DNA from: Pseudomonadaceae bacterium
GTDB taxonomy: Bacteria; Pseudomonadota; Gammaproteobacteria; Pseudomonadales; Pseudomonadaceae
DNA: 64,000 nt
Assembly: GCA_900766265.1 (NCBI GenBank)
Contig: CAAFUS010000018.1
Location: 186,001 to 250,000, forward strand
Reading direction: 5' to 3'
Part shown: in pieces, positions 1 through 7,755 of the stretch
How the letters are laid out: every line of letters begins with the position of its first letter
Position numbering within the stretch: position 1 is the stretch's first letter
Notes under the pieces: model-generated
Databases searched by the model: none
Seen by the model: only the letters and a program-made list of their open reading frames with translations
Told to the model about the DNA's origin: nothing
Program-made: the position numbers and the translations under genes

Positions 1-69
1 AAGGAGCCTTCCCAGAGCTGAAGGGGTACGGCGCCGTGACTCCAGGGGAAGCCGTGGCGCAGCGCAAGG

Positions 70-156
70 TCAGAAGATCAGCTTGAAGATGCCAATGACC
101 ACGATGAGCCCGATGATGAAAATGATGCCTGCGGTACCGCCGATGAATTTCAGCAT
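70..156 (-). CDS. 28-residue single-pass membrane peptide
   Basis: A short frame starts with ATG, is preceded by a GGGAG ribosome binding site six bases upstream, and ends in TGA. The peptide begins MLKFIGGTAGI and is almost entirely hydrophobic (Ile, Val, Leu, Phe, Gly), with lysines only at residues 3 and 25. It should therefore form one transmembrane helix with charged ends. I do not recognise a characterised family. Hydrophobic peptides of this size occur in pseudomonads as small inner-membrane proteins, but no function can be assigned here. It is followed on the same strand by unassigned sequence at the left edge of the window, and it shares its strand with the rmlD-like gene upstream. 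Calling it a real gene rests on the start, the ribosome binding site and the coherent hydrophobic composition. Confidence 0.55.
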   Translation of the reverse strand: MLKFIGGTAGIIFIIGLIVVIGIFKLIF

Positions 157-342
157 AGTGTTCTCCCGGTAATGAAAGGGGGTAATTTTGTGACACCCCC
201 TCCCCTCATCCGTTCGCCGTACCGCCAGACAACCTGCTCCGCCCCCTCTCTCCGCACCTCGCCCGCCCTCTCTAGATGGCCCTTTGGCGCACCAGGCATA
301 GAGGTACTGAATACGCCATCGGCCGGGTTTCTCGGCCAGTTG

Positions 343-1266
343 TCAGGCGCGTGCCCGCTGCTCCATTTGTTGAGCGCTGCGCTCGACCTGGGCGAGATGG
401 CCGATCACCCCGGTCAGCTCGTCGCGCCAATCGCGTGTCGGCAGGCCAAAGGTGGATTCGAAACGGGTGCAATCGAGCACCGACCACAGCGGTCTTTGCG
501 CCGGTGTCGGATACTCGCTGGTAGGGATGGCGAACACCGTCGGTCGGTTCTCCAGCAGGCCTTGCGCCTGCGCCTGCTGAAAGATCTCGACGGCAAAGTC
601 GTACCATGAGCAGGGAGAGCGGCCACTGTAATGGTAAAGGCCCCAGGGCAGATCGCCCTGGCGCTTATAACGGCGTGCCAGTTCGAGCAGCGTTTCTGCA
701 ATGGTGCTGGCCTTGGTCGGACAGCCGAACTGGTCGCAGACCACCGAGAGCTCGTCACGCTGAGCGCCGACCCGCAGCATGGTCTTGACGAAGTTGTTGC
801 CGTGGATCCCGTACACCCAACTCGTTCGCAGGATCACATGCTTAGCCAGACGATCCTGGATCATGGCTTCGCCGGCCAGCTTGCTCGCACCGTAGACACC
901 TGTCGGCCCCGTTGTGTCGGTTTCCCGATATGGCGTTTTAGCCTCGCCCGAAAAGACATAGTCGGTGGAAATATGCAGCAAGGCGATGCCGTACTTCTGG
1001 GCAACCGCCGCGAGATTGCCCGGACCGTCGCGGTTGACCGCATCGGCGAGCGCCTGATCCGTCTCGGCGCCATCTACGTTGGTATAGGCAGCCGAATTGA
1101 TGATCAGCGCCGGCCGGTAGCGCAACACCGCCTGCTCCACCTGATCGGCCTGGGTAATGTCGAGCTGGCTACGGTCAAGGCCAATGGCTTCCAGACCGAA
1201 CGCCGGCGCGCGATTGATGATGTCCCGTCCGACCTGCCCATTGGCGCCACATACAAGGATCTTCAT
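343..1266 (-). CDS. dTDP-4-dehydrorhamnose reductase family protein (RmlD-like)
   Basis: This 307-residue protein belongs to the RmlD family, which reduces dTDP-4-keto-L-rhamnose with NADPH in the last step of dTDP-rhamnose synthesis in the cytoplasm. The N-terminal Rossmann motif GANGQVG is at residues 7-13. The short-chain dehydrogenase residues appear as STDY (100-103) and Y125-x3-K129. Length fits the family, about 300 residues. The frame is open further upstream, but the start at 1266 is preferred because MKILVCG begins the fold directly and GAGGT lies in front of it. No rmlA, rmlB or rmlC lies beside it, which is unusual because rml genes normally cluster. It may feed a rhamnose pathway encoded elsewhere or act on another sugar nucleotide, so no symbol is given. 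Confidence 0.88.
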   Translation of the reverse strand: MKILVCGANGQVGRDIINRAPAFGLEAIGLDRSQLDITQADQVEQAVLRYRPALIINSAAYTNVDGAETDQALADAVNRDGPGNLAAVAQKYGIALLHISTDYVFSGEAKTPYRETDTTGPTGVYGASKLAGEAMIQDRLAKHVILRTSWVYGIHGNNFVKTMLRVGAQRDELSVVCDQFGCPTKASTIAETLLELARRYKRQGDLPWGLYHYSGRSPCSWYDFAVEIFQQAQAQGLLENRPTVFAIPTSEYPTPAQRPLWSVLDCTRFESTFGLPTRDWRDELTGVIGHLAQVERSAQQMEQRARA

Positions 1267-1729
1267 TGCTACCTCAAGTGAATCAGTGAGAGCGTCGAGC
1301 CATCGCCTGGACGCCATCTATCAGGCCGCACGTACTGCGGCTCAAGACTGAACTCCGGGTTTCGCCCAACGGCTAACCAACATCTCTGGAAAATACCCGC
1401 ACCCACCACAGCCAGAGGAGGATCCGGAGCAATGCCCGGTTCAGGCCAATTGCAAAGGGTTTTGTTCCCAAGGGGAACCCTTAATTGCGTCTTTTTCTCA
1501 TCAACGGGACGCGAACCGGCCTCAATGATGGCCAAACACCAGCTTTATAGAGAAAGTTATCGACAAGATAACGGACAATTGAACCAAAATAGCCTAATTT
1601 AAACGCTACTGAAAACTACCATCGAATTTCCGGTCAACGCCTCGCAGTGTTTCTAATTCTTTCCAAAAGTGAAACTCATTGACCTTCGCACGGCCCAATC
1701 TACAAACCCGTCACTGAAGGAACGTATGC
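1267..1729. other. Intergenic region upstream of osmE and rmlD-like gene
   Basis: These 463 bases hold no convincing gene on either strand. The right half (about 1550-1700) is visibly more AT-rich than its surroundings and is where an osmE promoter would be expected. I could not pick one unambiguous -35/-10 pair. An imperfect inverted repeat lies near 1455-1482 (AAGGGTT paired with AACCCTT). Confidence 0.5.
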
Positions 1730-2068
1730 ATGCTCAAGCCTACTGCCTCGCTAATCACCATCGCCCTTCTCACCGGTTGCGCCGGCCACGTACAGAACCC
1801 GGTCGATCGCGTGACGTTCCGCGATGAACCGCTGGTCAAGGACGTGCGCGACGGAATGACCCGCGCCGAGGTCCTTACTCTGGGCGGAGAGCCTTCGGCC
1901 ACCAGCGACAGGGTCGCGAGCCCAGGCACCTGCAATGACTACATTCTTAGCCACAAGGGCAACCAACAACCCTATTTCGTCAGCTTCGACGCCAATGGGC
2001 GCGTCGACGGCAAGGGCTTTCTGACCTGCAGGCAGATGGACGAGAACCAGCGCGCACGCCGCCTGTAG
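1730..2068 (+). CDS. osmE: Osmotically inducible lipoprotein OsmE
   Basis: This 112-residue lipoprotein has a signal peptide ending in the lipobox LTGC with Cys17 as the lipidated residue. The mature part carries a SmpA/OmlA-type fold, including DVRDGMTRAEVLTLGGEP (about residues 38-55) and a Cys-containing segment GTCNDYIL. OsmE homologues are small outer-membrane lipoproteins induced by osmotic and stationary-phase stress. Their biochemical role is poorly defined. A GAAGGAA ribosome binding site precedes the ATG. The next gene downstream is a charged Rho_N-like protein on the same strand, so the two may be co-transcribed. Induction by RpoS is known for the enterobacterial gene but cannot be shown from this sequence. 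Confidence 0.9.
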   Translation: MLKPTASLITIALLTGCAGHVQNPVDRVTFRDEPLVKDVRDGMTRAEVLTLGGEPSATSDRVASPGTCNDYILSHKGNQQPYFVSFDANGRVDGKGFLTCRQMDENQRARRL

Positions 2069-2105
2069 ACGTTGCACCCACAGCAAGCGATAGGAGGTAC
2101 GCATC

Positions 2106-2504
2106 ATGCCTCAAGGCGAAAAGAGCAAATACACCGAGAAACAGAAACGCAAGGCCGAGCACATCGAAGAGAGCTACGAAAGTAAGGGCGTGTCCGAGAA
2201 AGAGGCCGAAGCTCGTGCCTGGGCGACGGTGAATAAACAATCGGGCGGCGGGGAGCGTCAGGGCGGTTCGGGACAGAAGAAGTCTTCGACCGCCAAACGC
2301 GCCGAGCGCAAGGACTCGGCGCACCGTGCAGCACAAGCGCGCAAAGGCGATTCCCCGAATAAGGGATCAGCCCGTGGCAGCAAATCCGCCAGCACCGCGC
2401 TGAGCGACATGACACGGGACGAGTTGATGAAAAAGGCCAGGGAACGGGACATCACCGGTCGTTCGAAAATGCGCAAGGACGAACTGATCCGCGCCTTGAG
2501 CTGA
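2106..2504 (+). CDS. Highly charged protein with C-terminal Rho_N-like domain
   Basis: This 132-residue protein is very rich in Lys, Glu, Arg and Ser. Its first 50 residues (PQGEKSKYTEKQKRKAEHIE...) resemble the short Lys/Glu-rich segment seen in proteins often labelled plasmid stabilisation protein. The middle is a low-complexity Gly/Ser/Lys/Arg linker. Residues about 98-131 (SDMTRDELMKKARERDITGR and on) match the small helical Rho termination factor N-terminal or SAP-like fold, which binds nucleic acid. A strong AGGAGGT ribosome binding site lies seven bases before the ATG. It sits 37 bases after osmE and directly before a tiny Pro-rich gene and a ferritin-like gene. Nucleic-acid binding is an inference from the C-terminal similarity, and no specific function is known to me. 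Confidence 0.75.
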   Translation: MPQGEKSKYTEKQKRKAEHIEESYESKGVSEKEAEARAWATVNKQSGGGERQGGSGQKKSSTAKRAERKDSAHRAAQARKGDSPNKGSARGSKSASTALSDMTRDELMKKARERDITGRSKMRKDELIRALS

Positions 2505-2513
2505 GGAACGCCT

Positions 2514-2654
2514 GTGCAACGACCAGAACCCGATCCGCGTGATGATGGCTCGCCAGGTCCCGGACAGATCCCTTCCCGGGAGGAGCCCGGCGAGCCCGCA
2601 CCTATCGAAGAGCCGAACGACCCGCCCGCGTCGGGCATGGATCGGTCCGGCTAA
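2514..2654 (+). CDS. 46-residue Pro/Glu/Asp-rich small protein
   Basis: A GTG-initiated frame of 46 residues follows the Rho_N-like gene by nine bases, with GAGGAA as ribosome binding site. The composition is strikingly Pro, Glu, Asp and Gly rich (RPEPDPRDDGSPGPG near the start, then IEEPNDPP), so the peptide is acidic and probably disordered. I recall similar short acidic proline-rich peptides beside such genes in other pseudomonads, but I cannot name a family or function. It is an acidic partner-sized protein next to a strongly basic one, so an interaction is conceivable. That is speculation. Codon use is consistent with the neighbours. Confidence 0.5.
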   Translation: MQRPEPDPRDDGSPGPGQIPSREEPGEPAPIEEPNDPPASGMDRSG

Positions 2655-2758
2655 ACTTTCGCTGCGTCCGTCGATCAGAATAGCGAGCCGGGCTTCCGTG
2701 ACCTCGGCATCCAATAGGCAGCGGCCAGCTCCGTTACGCCCTATCAAGGAGACGCCTG

Positions 2759-3292
2759 ATGAGCTATGTACAACTGAGCGACAAGAACACCCTGCGCGAG
2801 CGCGCGCGCCAACATGTGGAGAACGGAGCGGTGACCGAAAGCTACTCGGCCGACCGCGAAACCGTGATCAATCTACTGAACGAAGCGCTGGCGACCGAAC
2901 TGGTCTGCTACCTGCGCTACAAGCGCCACTACTATATGGCGACCGGCCTCAAGTCCAGCGTCGCTGCCGATGAGTTCCTCGAGCACGCCAACGAAGAGCA
3001 GGAGCACGCCGACCGTCTGGCCGAGCGCATCGTCCAACTGGGCGGGGAGCCGGACTTCAACCCCGACAACCTGAGCGAGCGTGCCCATGCCCAGTACGCC
3101 GAGGGCAACGGCCTACGTGACATGGTGTTCGAAAACCTGGTCGCCGAGCGCATCGCCATCGACAGCTACCGTGAGATCGTCCAGTACATCGGCGACAAGG
3201 ACCCGACTACCCGCCGCATCTTCGAAGATATCTTGGCCCAGGAAGAGGAACACGCCGACGATCTCGCCGGCTTGCTAGATGGAATGAACTGA
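2759..3292 (+). CDS. Ferritin-like di-iron protein (bacterioferritin/Dps family)
   Basis: This 177-residue protein is a ferritin-like four-helix bundle. Carboxylate and His residues typical of a di-iron ferroxidase site are present: E47 in helix 1, E79/E80 and H83 (HANEEQEH), E130 with Y137 in helix 3, and EEEH at 162-165 in helix 4. It most resembles the pseudomonad protein annotated as probable bacterioferritin outside the bfrA/bfrB pair. An iron-storage or peroxide-protection role in the cytoplasm is inferred. AAGGAG precedes the ATG by seven bases. A GC-rich hairpin lies just after the stop. The neighbours osmE and the Rho_N-like gene suggest a stress-related cluster. Confidence 0.87.
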   Translation: MSYVQLSDKNTLRERARQHVENGAVTESYSADRETVINLLNEALATELVCYLRYKRHYYMATGLKSSVAADEFLEHANEEQEHADRLAERIVQLGGEPDFNPDNLSERAHAQYAEGNGLRDMVFENLVAERIAIDSYREIVQYIGDKDPTTRRIFEDILAQEEEHADDLAGLLDGMN

Positions 3293-3301
3293 GCTGGACA
3301 T

Positions 3302-3326
3302 TGCCGGAATCGCAACGATTCCGGCA
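3302..3326 (+). other. Perfect 11-bp stem-loop after ferritin-like gene
   Basis: The arms TGCCGGAATCG and CGATTCCGGCA are separated by a three-base loop. On the plus strand the hairpin is followed by A residues rather than T, so it is not a standard intrinsic terminator for the ferritin gene. It could protect the 3' end of that transcript. Confidence 0.5.
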
Positions 3327-3353
3327 AAAAAAAAGGCCACCCGAAGGTGGCCT
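3326..3353 (-). terminator. Rho-independent terminator of lpxC and the dcw cluster
   Basis: Read on the minus strand, the arms AGGCCACC and GGTGGCCT enclose a TTCG tetraloop and are followed by nine T residues. It lies about 20 bases after the lpxC stop, which marks the end of the division and cell-wall transcript. Confidence 0.9.
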
Positions 3354-3373
3354 AGAAGAAAGGAGAGTATTGC

Positions 3374-4285
3374 TCAGCCGGCCGCAACCGGGCGCATGTA
3401 GGAGATCGGTGCGGTCTGCGGATCATCGAAGGTAACCACTTCCCACGCATCCTCTTGAGACATCAGGGTGCGCAACAGGCGGTTGTTCAATGCATGTCCG
3501 GATTTAAAGCCGCGGAATTCGCCGATCAGACTGTTACCCAAAAGATACAGATCACCAATCGCATCGAGGATCTTGTGCTTGACGAACTCGTCCTCGTACC
3601 GCAGGCCGTCTTCGTTCAACACACCGTTTTCATCGACCACGATGGCGTTTTCCACACTGCCGCCGAGCGCCAGGTTGTGCGAGCGCAGGAACTCAATGTC
3701 ACGCATGAACCCGAAGGTACGAGCGCGGCTCACTTCCTTTACGAAGGAGGTACTGGAGAAATCCACGCTGGCCGTCTGCGTTCGGCCATGGAAAACAGGG
3801 TGATCGAAATCGATCTCGAAACTGACCTTGAAGCCTTCGAATGGCAGAAAGGTCGCGCGCTTGTCCCCATCCTCGACGGTAACTTCGCGCTTGATCCGAA
3901 TGAATTTCTTGTGGGCGTCCTGCTCCTGGAGACCAGCTGATTGAATCAGGAACACAAAGGGCCCTGCACTACCGTCCATGATCGGCACTTCCGGCGCTGA
4001 AAGCTCGACGTAGGCGTTGTCGATTCCCAGGCCAGCCATTGCCGACAGCAGATGCTCCACCGTATCGACCTTTACTTCGCCATTTACCAGCGTGGTCGAC
4101 ATGGTGGTTTCGCCGACGTTCTCCGCCCGCGCGGCAATCTCCACCGGCGGGACGAGGTCGGTACGACAGAACACGATTCCGGTGTCCACCGGTGCCGGCT
4201 TGAGGGTGAGATAAACCTTCTCTCCCGAATGCAAACCGACGCCGGTGGCGCGAATGATGTTCTTCAATGTGCGTTGTCTGATCAT
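3374..4285 (-). CDS. lpxC: UDP-3-O-acyl-N-acetylglucosamine deacetylase
   Basis: LpxC removes the N-acetyl group from UDP-3-O-acyl-GlcNAc, the committed and zinc-dependent step of lipid A synthesis in the cytoplasm. The 303-residue length matches the family. The zinc ligands are visible as H78 (TVEHLLSAMAG), H237 and D241 (KHKILDAIGD), and the catalytic H264 lies in KSGHALNN. The gene is last in the dcw cluster. It is separated from ftsZ by about 110 bases, which hold a possible separate promoter, and is followed by a strong terminator. In several gammaproteobacteria LpxC amount is set by proteolysis. Nothing in the sequence here decides that. Confidence 0.99.
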   Translation of the reverse strand: MIRQRTLKNIIRATGVGLHSGEKVYLTLKPAPVDTGIVFCRTDLVPPVEIAARAENVGETTMSTTLVNGEVKVDTVEHLLSAMAGLGIDNAYVELSAPEVPIMDGSAGPFVFLIQSAGLQEQDAHKKFIRIKREVTVEDGDKRATFLPFEGFKVSFEIDFDHPVFHGRTQTASVDFSSTSFVKEVSRARTFGFMRDIEFLRSHNLALGGSVENAIVVDENGVLNEDGLRYEDEFVKHKILDAIGDLYLLGNSLIGEFRGFKSGHALNNRLLRTLMSQEDAWEVVTFDDPQTAPISYMRPVAAG

Positions 4286-4337
4286 GGCTTGGTCGCTAAG
4301 GCACTAGTTGCGAATGGTTTTCAACAAAACGAAGGCG

Positions 4338-4343
4338 ATCATA
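4338..4343 (-). promoter_or_regulatory. Possible -10 element upstream of lpxC
   Basis: TATGAT matches five of six consensus positions and lies about 50 bases before the lpxC start in an AT-richer gap. No good -35 hexamer is seen at the usual spacing, so this is a weak call. It would let lpxC be expressed separately from ftsZ. Confidence 0.35.
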
Positions 4344-4397
4344 GCAGATGCCTACTTTGCTGAACACCAATCAGCACCATCACTGTGATTGACTCCA

Positions 4398-5585
4398 TCA
4401 ATCAGCCTGACGACGCAGGAACGCCGGAATGTCCAGATAATCCAGATCGTCCTGCGGGTTCAGTTTCGCGGCGGTTGCAGCGCCGTGAGCCTGATTGCGC
4501 ATCACCGTCGGACGTTCCAGATCGCGATAGTTCACCGACGAATGCTCCGCGCGCTGAGGCTGTGCCGCCGGGGCAGCCATGGCAGCCGTCTGTACGGTGT
4601 TGTCTACAACCTTGACCGGTTTTTCCATGCGCGGCCCGAGACCGGTGGCGACGACGGTCACGTGCAGCTCGTCGTGCATGTCCGCATCGATAACGGCACC
4701 GACCTTGACGGTCGCGTGCTCGGAGGCGAATGCCTCGATGATCTCACCGACGGCGGCGTATTCGCCCAGGGACAGATCCAGGCCGGCTGTGATGTTCACC
4801 AGGATGCCGCGGGCGCCCTGCAGGTTGACGTCTTCGAGCAGCGGATTGCGGATCGCCGCCTCGGTGGCTTCGCGGGCGCGGTTCGGGCCACTGGCGCAGC
4901 CGGTACCCATCATCGCCATGCCCATTTCACCCATGACCGTCTTCACGTCGGCGAAGTCGACGTTCATCAGGCCAGGACGCTGCATGATGTCGGAGATACC
5001 GCGCACTGCACCGGCCAGGACGTCGTCGGCCTTGGCGAAAGCGGACAGCAGGCTCGCATCCTTGCCCAGGATGGTCAGCAGCTTCTCGTTGGGAATGGTG
5101 ATCAGCGAGTCGACGCACTCGGAGAGCGCACGAATGCCCTCGTCGGCCACCTGCATGCGGCGACGGCCTTCGAACGGGAACGGACGGGTGACCACGGCGA
5201 CGGTGAGGATGCCCATTTCCTTGGCCACCGAAGCGATGATCGGCGCAGCGCCGGTACCGGTACCGCCACCCATGCCGGTAGTGATGAACACCATGTCAGC
5301 GCCTTGCAGGACTTCGGCGATGCGCTCGCGATCCTCCATAGCGGCCTGACGGCCGATTTCCGGATTGGTGCCGGCGCCGAGGCCCTTGGTGATAGCCGAG
5401 CCCAGCTGCAGCACCGAACGAGCTTCGACCTTCTTCAATGCCTGGGCGTCGGTGTTGGCGCAGATGAACTCCACGCCTTCGACACTGTTGCGCACCATGT
5501 GGTTGACGGCATTGCCGCCGCCTCCGCCGACGCCGATGACCTTAATCACTGCGCTTTGCGGGGTATGATCTACGAGTTCGAACAT
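4398..5585 (-). CDS. ftsZ: Cell division protein FtsZ (tubulin-like GTPase)
   Basis: FtsZ polymerises with GTP at midcell to form the Z ring that recruits the divisome. The tubulin signature GGGTGTG is at residues 106-112 and the glycine-rich VGGGGGNAV loop is at about 19-27. Residues about 320-375 form the variable linker. The C-terminal peptide DYLDIPAFLRRQAD (about 382-395) is the conserved docking site for FtsA and ZipA. The length, 395, is normal for Pseudomonas. AAGGAG and a further GAGGG precede the ATG. It lies 48 bases after ftsA, one of the few real gaps in the cluster. Confidence 0.99.
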   Translation of the reverse strand: MFELVDHTPQSAVIKVIGVGGGGGNAVNHMVRNSVEGVEFICANTDAQALKKVEARSVLQLGSAITKGLGAGTNPEIGRQAAMEDRERIAEVLQGADMVFITTGMGGGTGTGAAPIIASVAKEMGILTVAVVTRPFPFEGRRRMQVADEGIRALSECVDSLITIPNEKLLTILGKDASLLSAFAKADDVLAGAVRGISDIMQRPGLMNVDFADVKTVMGEMGMAMMGTGCASGPNRAREATEAAIRNPLLEDVNLQGARGILVNITAGLDLSLGEYAAVGEIIEAFASEHATVKVGAVIDADMHDELHVTVVATGLGPRMEKPVKVVDNTVQTAAMAAPAAQPQRAEHSSVNYRDLERPTVMRNQAHGAATAAKLNPQDDLDYLDIPAFLRRQAD

Positions 5586-5633
5586 TTCCCTCTCTCCTTT
5601 CAGCTTTCTAGTTTTGGTGTTGCGGTTGCACTG

Positions 5634-6881
5634 TCAGAAATTGCCCTGGACCCAGCTCTTGAGCCGCTCCAGAACGGATGGTTTTGATTCGTCGCCAAAA
5701 TTGCCTAGGCCGGACAGGGGCACGCCGTCGGTCTGCTTTTGCAATCCGTACAGCAACAGGCCCACGCCCGTGGAATAGATGGGGTTACGCACTACGTCGG
5801 CCAGGCCCTTGACGTTCTGCGGCACGCCCAGGCGCACCGGCATGTGGAAGATCTCCTCGGCCAGCTCGACGGCACCTTCCATTTTGGAAGTACCGCCCGT
5901 GAGGACGATCCCTGCGGGGACCAGATCCTCGTAGCCGCTGCGACGCAGTTCGGCCTGGATAAGGGTGAAGAGCTCGTCGTAACGCGGCTCCACCACTTCG
6001 GCCAAGGCTTGACGCGAGAGTTCCCGCGGCGGGCGTTCTCCGACGCTCGGCACCTTGATGGTCTCGCCGGCGCCTGCCAGCTTGGCCAGTGCGCAGGCAT
6101 AGCGGACCTTGATCTCCTCGGCGTACTGCGTTGGGGTACGCAGCGCCATGGCGATGTCGTTGGTGACCTGATCGCCGGCGATCGGTATCACCGCCGTATG
6201 ACGGATCGCGCCTTCGGTGAAGATGCAGATGTCGGTCGTCCCGCCGCCGATGTCTACCAGGCAGACACCCAGTTCCTTCTCGTCGTCGGTCAGGACCGCA
6301 TGGGCCGACGCCAGCTGCTCGAGGATGATGTCGTCGACTTCTAGTCCGCAGCGGCGCACGCACTTCTCGATGTTCTGCGCCGCGTTCACCGCGCAGGTCA
6401 CCACATGCACCTTGGCTTCCAGACGCACGCCGGACATACCCAGAGGCTCACGCACACCTTCCTGGTTATCGATCACGTAATCCTGGGGGAGCGTGTGTAG
6501 TACGCGCTGATCGGACGGAATGGCGACCGCCTGAGCGGCATCGAGCACACGCTCCAGGTCCGCGGTGCTGACCTCACGATCGCGAATGGCGACAATGCCG
6601 TGGGAGTTCAGGCTGCGGATGTGGTTGCCGGCCAGGCCGACGAACGCCGAATGGATGCGGCAGCCCGCCATCAGCTGGGCTTCTTCGACGGCGCGCTGGA
6701 TCGACTGCACGGTAGACTCGATGTTCACCACCACGCCCTTCTTCAGACCACGGGAGGGATGGGTACCGATACCGACGATCTCGATCGAGCCGTCCGGAGT
6801 CACCTCGCCCACCAGCGCCACCACCTTGGAGGTGCCGATGTCGAGGCCGACGATCATCTTGCCGCTTTGCACACTTGACAT
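5634..6881 (-). CDS. ftsA: Cell division protein FtsA (actin-like)
   Basis: FtsA is an actin-fold ATPase that tethers FtsZ filaments to the inner membrane and recruits later divisome proteins. The phosphate-1 loop GLDIGTSKV is near residue 13 and phosphate-2 is VDIGGGTTD near residue 210. The extreme C-terminus VLERLKSWVQGNF forms the amphipathic membrane-targeting helix. Length is 415 residues, usual for pseudomonads. GAGGAA lies nine bases before the ATG. The gene is 13 bases after ftsQ and 48 before ftsZ, in the conserved ftsQ-ftsA-ftsZ order. Confidence 0.99.
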   Translation of the reverse strand: MSSVQSGKMIVGLDIGTSKVVALVGEVTPDGSIEIVGIGTHPSRGLKKGVVVNIESTVQSIQRAVEEAQLMAGCRIHSAFVGLAGNHIRSLNSHGIVAIRDREVSTADLERVLDAAQAVAIPSDQRVLHTLPQDYVIDNQEGVREPLGMSGVRLEAKVHVVTCAVNAAQNIEKCVRRCGLEVDDIILEQLASAHAVLTDDEKELGVCLVDIGGGTTDICIFTEGAIRHTAVIPIAGDQVTNDIAMALRTPTQYAEEIKVRYACALAKLAGAGETIKVPSVGERPPRELSRQALAEVVEPRYDELFTLIQAELRRSGYEDLVPAGIVLTGGTSKMEGAVELAEEIFHMPVRLGVPQNVKGLADVVRNPIYSTGVGLLLYGLQKQTDGVPLSGLGNFGDESKPSVLERLKSWVQGNF

Positions 6882-6894
6882 GTTTATCCGTTCC

Positions 6895-7752
6895 TCAATT
6901 CTTTACCGCAACGGCAGGTTCCGTTGCGGCCGGGATGGGCTCGCGCCACGCCACGGCCAGGCCGTTGGGGTAACGCAGGTCGATCCGCGCGATGTTCTCG
7001 CTCTGCTGCTTGAGCGCCGTGTCGTAAATGGTGATGAATCGGCGCACCTTTTCCACGACGTGATCGCGACCCAATAGGAGCTCTACCCCCTGCCCGGTCG
7101 TCAGGAACCAGCTTCCGCGTTCGCGCAGTTCCAGTCGGGTGATGGAGAAGCCCATCGGACGCAGCATCTGGCTAAGCATCTGGTATTGCTGCATTACCCG
7201 TTGCTGAGCGCGCTTCGGACCTTTGAGTTGTGGCAAGTGTTCGTAATTGGCAAGTTCGTTGGGCGCAAAAGCCTCGCCCTTGTTATTGAGCAATGCCTCT
7301 TCGCCCCAGCGGGCGATCGGCAATTGTTCGTCAAGCCGCACCAATACCTGGTCGGGCCAGACGCGTCTCACTTCGGCGTGGGCAATCCAGGGCATTTGTT
7401 CAAGGTCGTGGCGCATAGCCTTGAGATCAACCGTGAAAAAGCTCGCCTCGACGAACGGCGCGATGCGGCGCTGGATCGCCTGCTGGCTGACGTAGCCGAG
7501 CTCTCCCTGGACGCTCACCTTGGCGATCGGCCGATCCGCATAGGGCAGCAACACCTGGCTCAGCTCGTATCCGCCCACCGCAAGGCTGGCCAGCAGCACC
7601 GGCCACACCATTCGCTTGAGGCCGTTCAGGCTCGGCTTGGGCAGCCGGGCCGAAAGCGGCTCGCGCGCCACCAGCCGACTGGCACCGCGCGGCGCGGGTT
7701 TGCGCAGCGGGCTACGGCCGATCGGTTGAGTGTGACGCAGCATGGCGACCAT
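6895..7752 (-). CDS. ftsQ: Cell division protein FtsQ
   Basis: FtsQ is a bitopic inner-membrane protein that links early cytoplasmic divisome proteins to the periplasmic FtsB-FtsL complex. A basic cytoplasmic tail (residues 1-47) precedes one transmembrane helix (about 48-68). The periplasmic part has a POTRA domain (about 76-145, beginning IAKVSVQGELGYVS) and the beta domain. The 285-residue length fits Pseudomonas FtsQ. Two in-frame ATG codons lie at residues 1 and 4, so translation could begin nine bases further in. It starts three bases after ddlB, which suggests translational coupling. Confidence 0.97.
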   Translation of the reverse strand: MVAMLRHTQPIGRSPLRKPAPRGASRLVAREPLSARLPKPSLNGLKRMVWPVLLASLAVGGYELSQVLLPYADRPIAKVSVQGELGYVSQQAIQRRIAPFVEASFFTVDLKAMRHDLEQMPWIAHAEVRRVWPDQVLVRLDEQLPIARWGEEALLNNKGEAFAPNELANYEHLPQLKGPKRAQQRVMQQYQMLSQMLRPMGFSITRLELRERGSWFLTTGQGVELLLGRDHVVEKVRRFITIYDTALKQQSENIARIDLRYPNGLAVAWREPIPAATEPAVAVKN

Positions 7753-7755
7753 GGA

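Noticed and set aside
1..69. Possible 3' end of a plus-strand gene (frame ending TGA at 19-21)
   Set aside because: Too few codons are present to judge, and the other frames are equally open.
13..609. Overlapping frames on both strands at 172-609
   Set aside because: They overlap the 3' end of the RmlD-like gene and have no start signals or domains.
4389..5687. Long plus-strand reading frame (432 codons) opposite ftsZ
   Set aside because: It is fully antisense to ftsZ, rich in His, Asp and Gly from reverse reading of high-GC codons, and has no recognisable domain.
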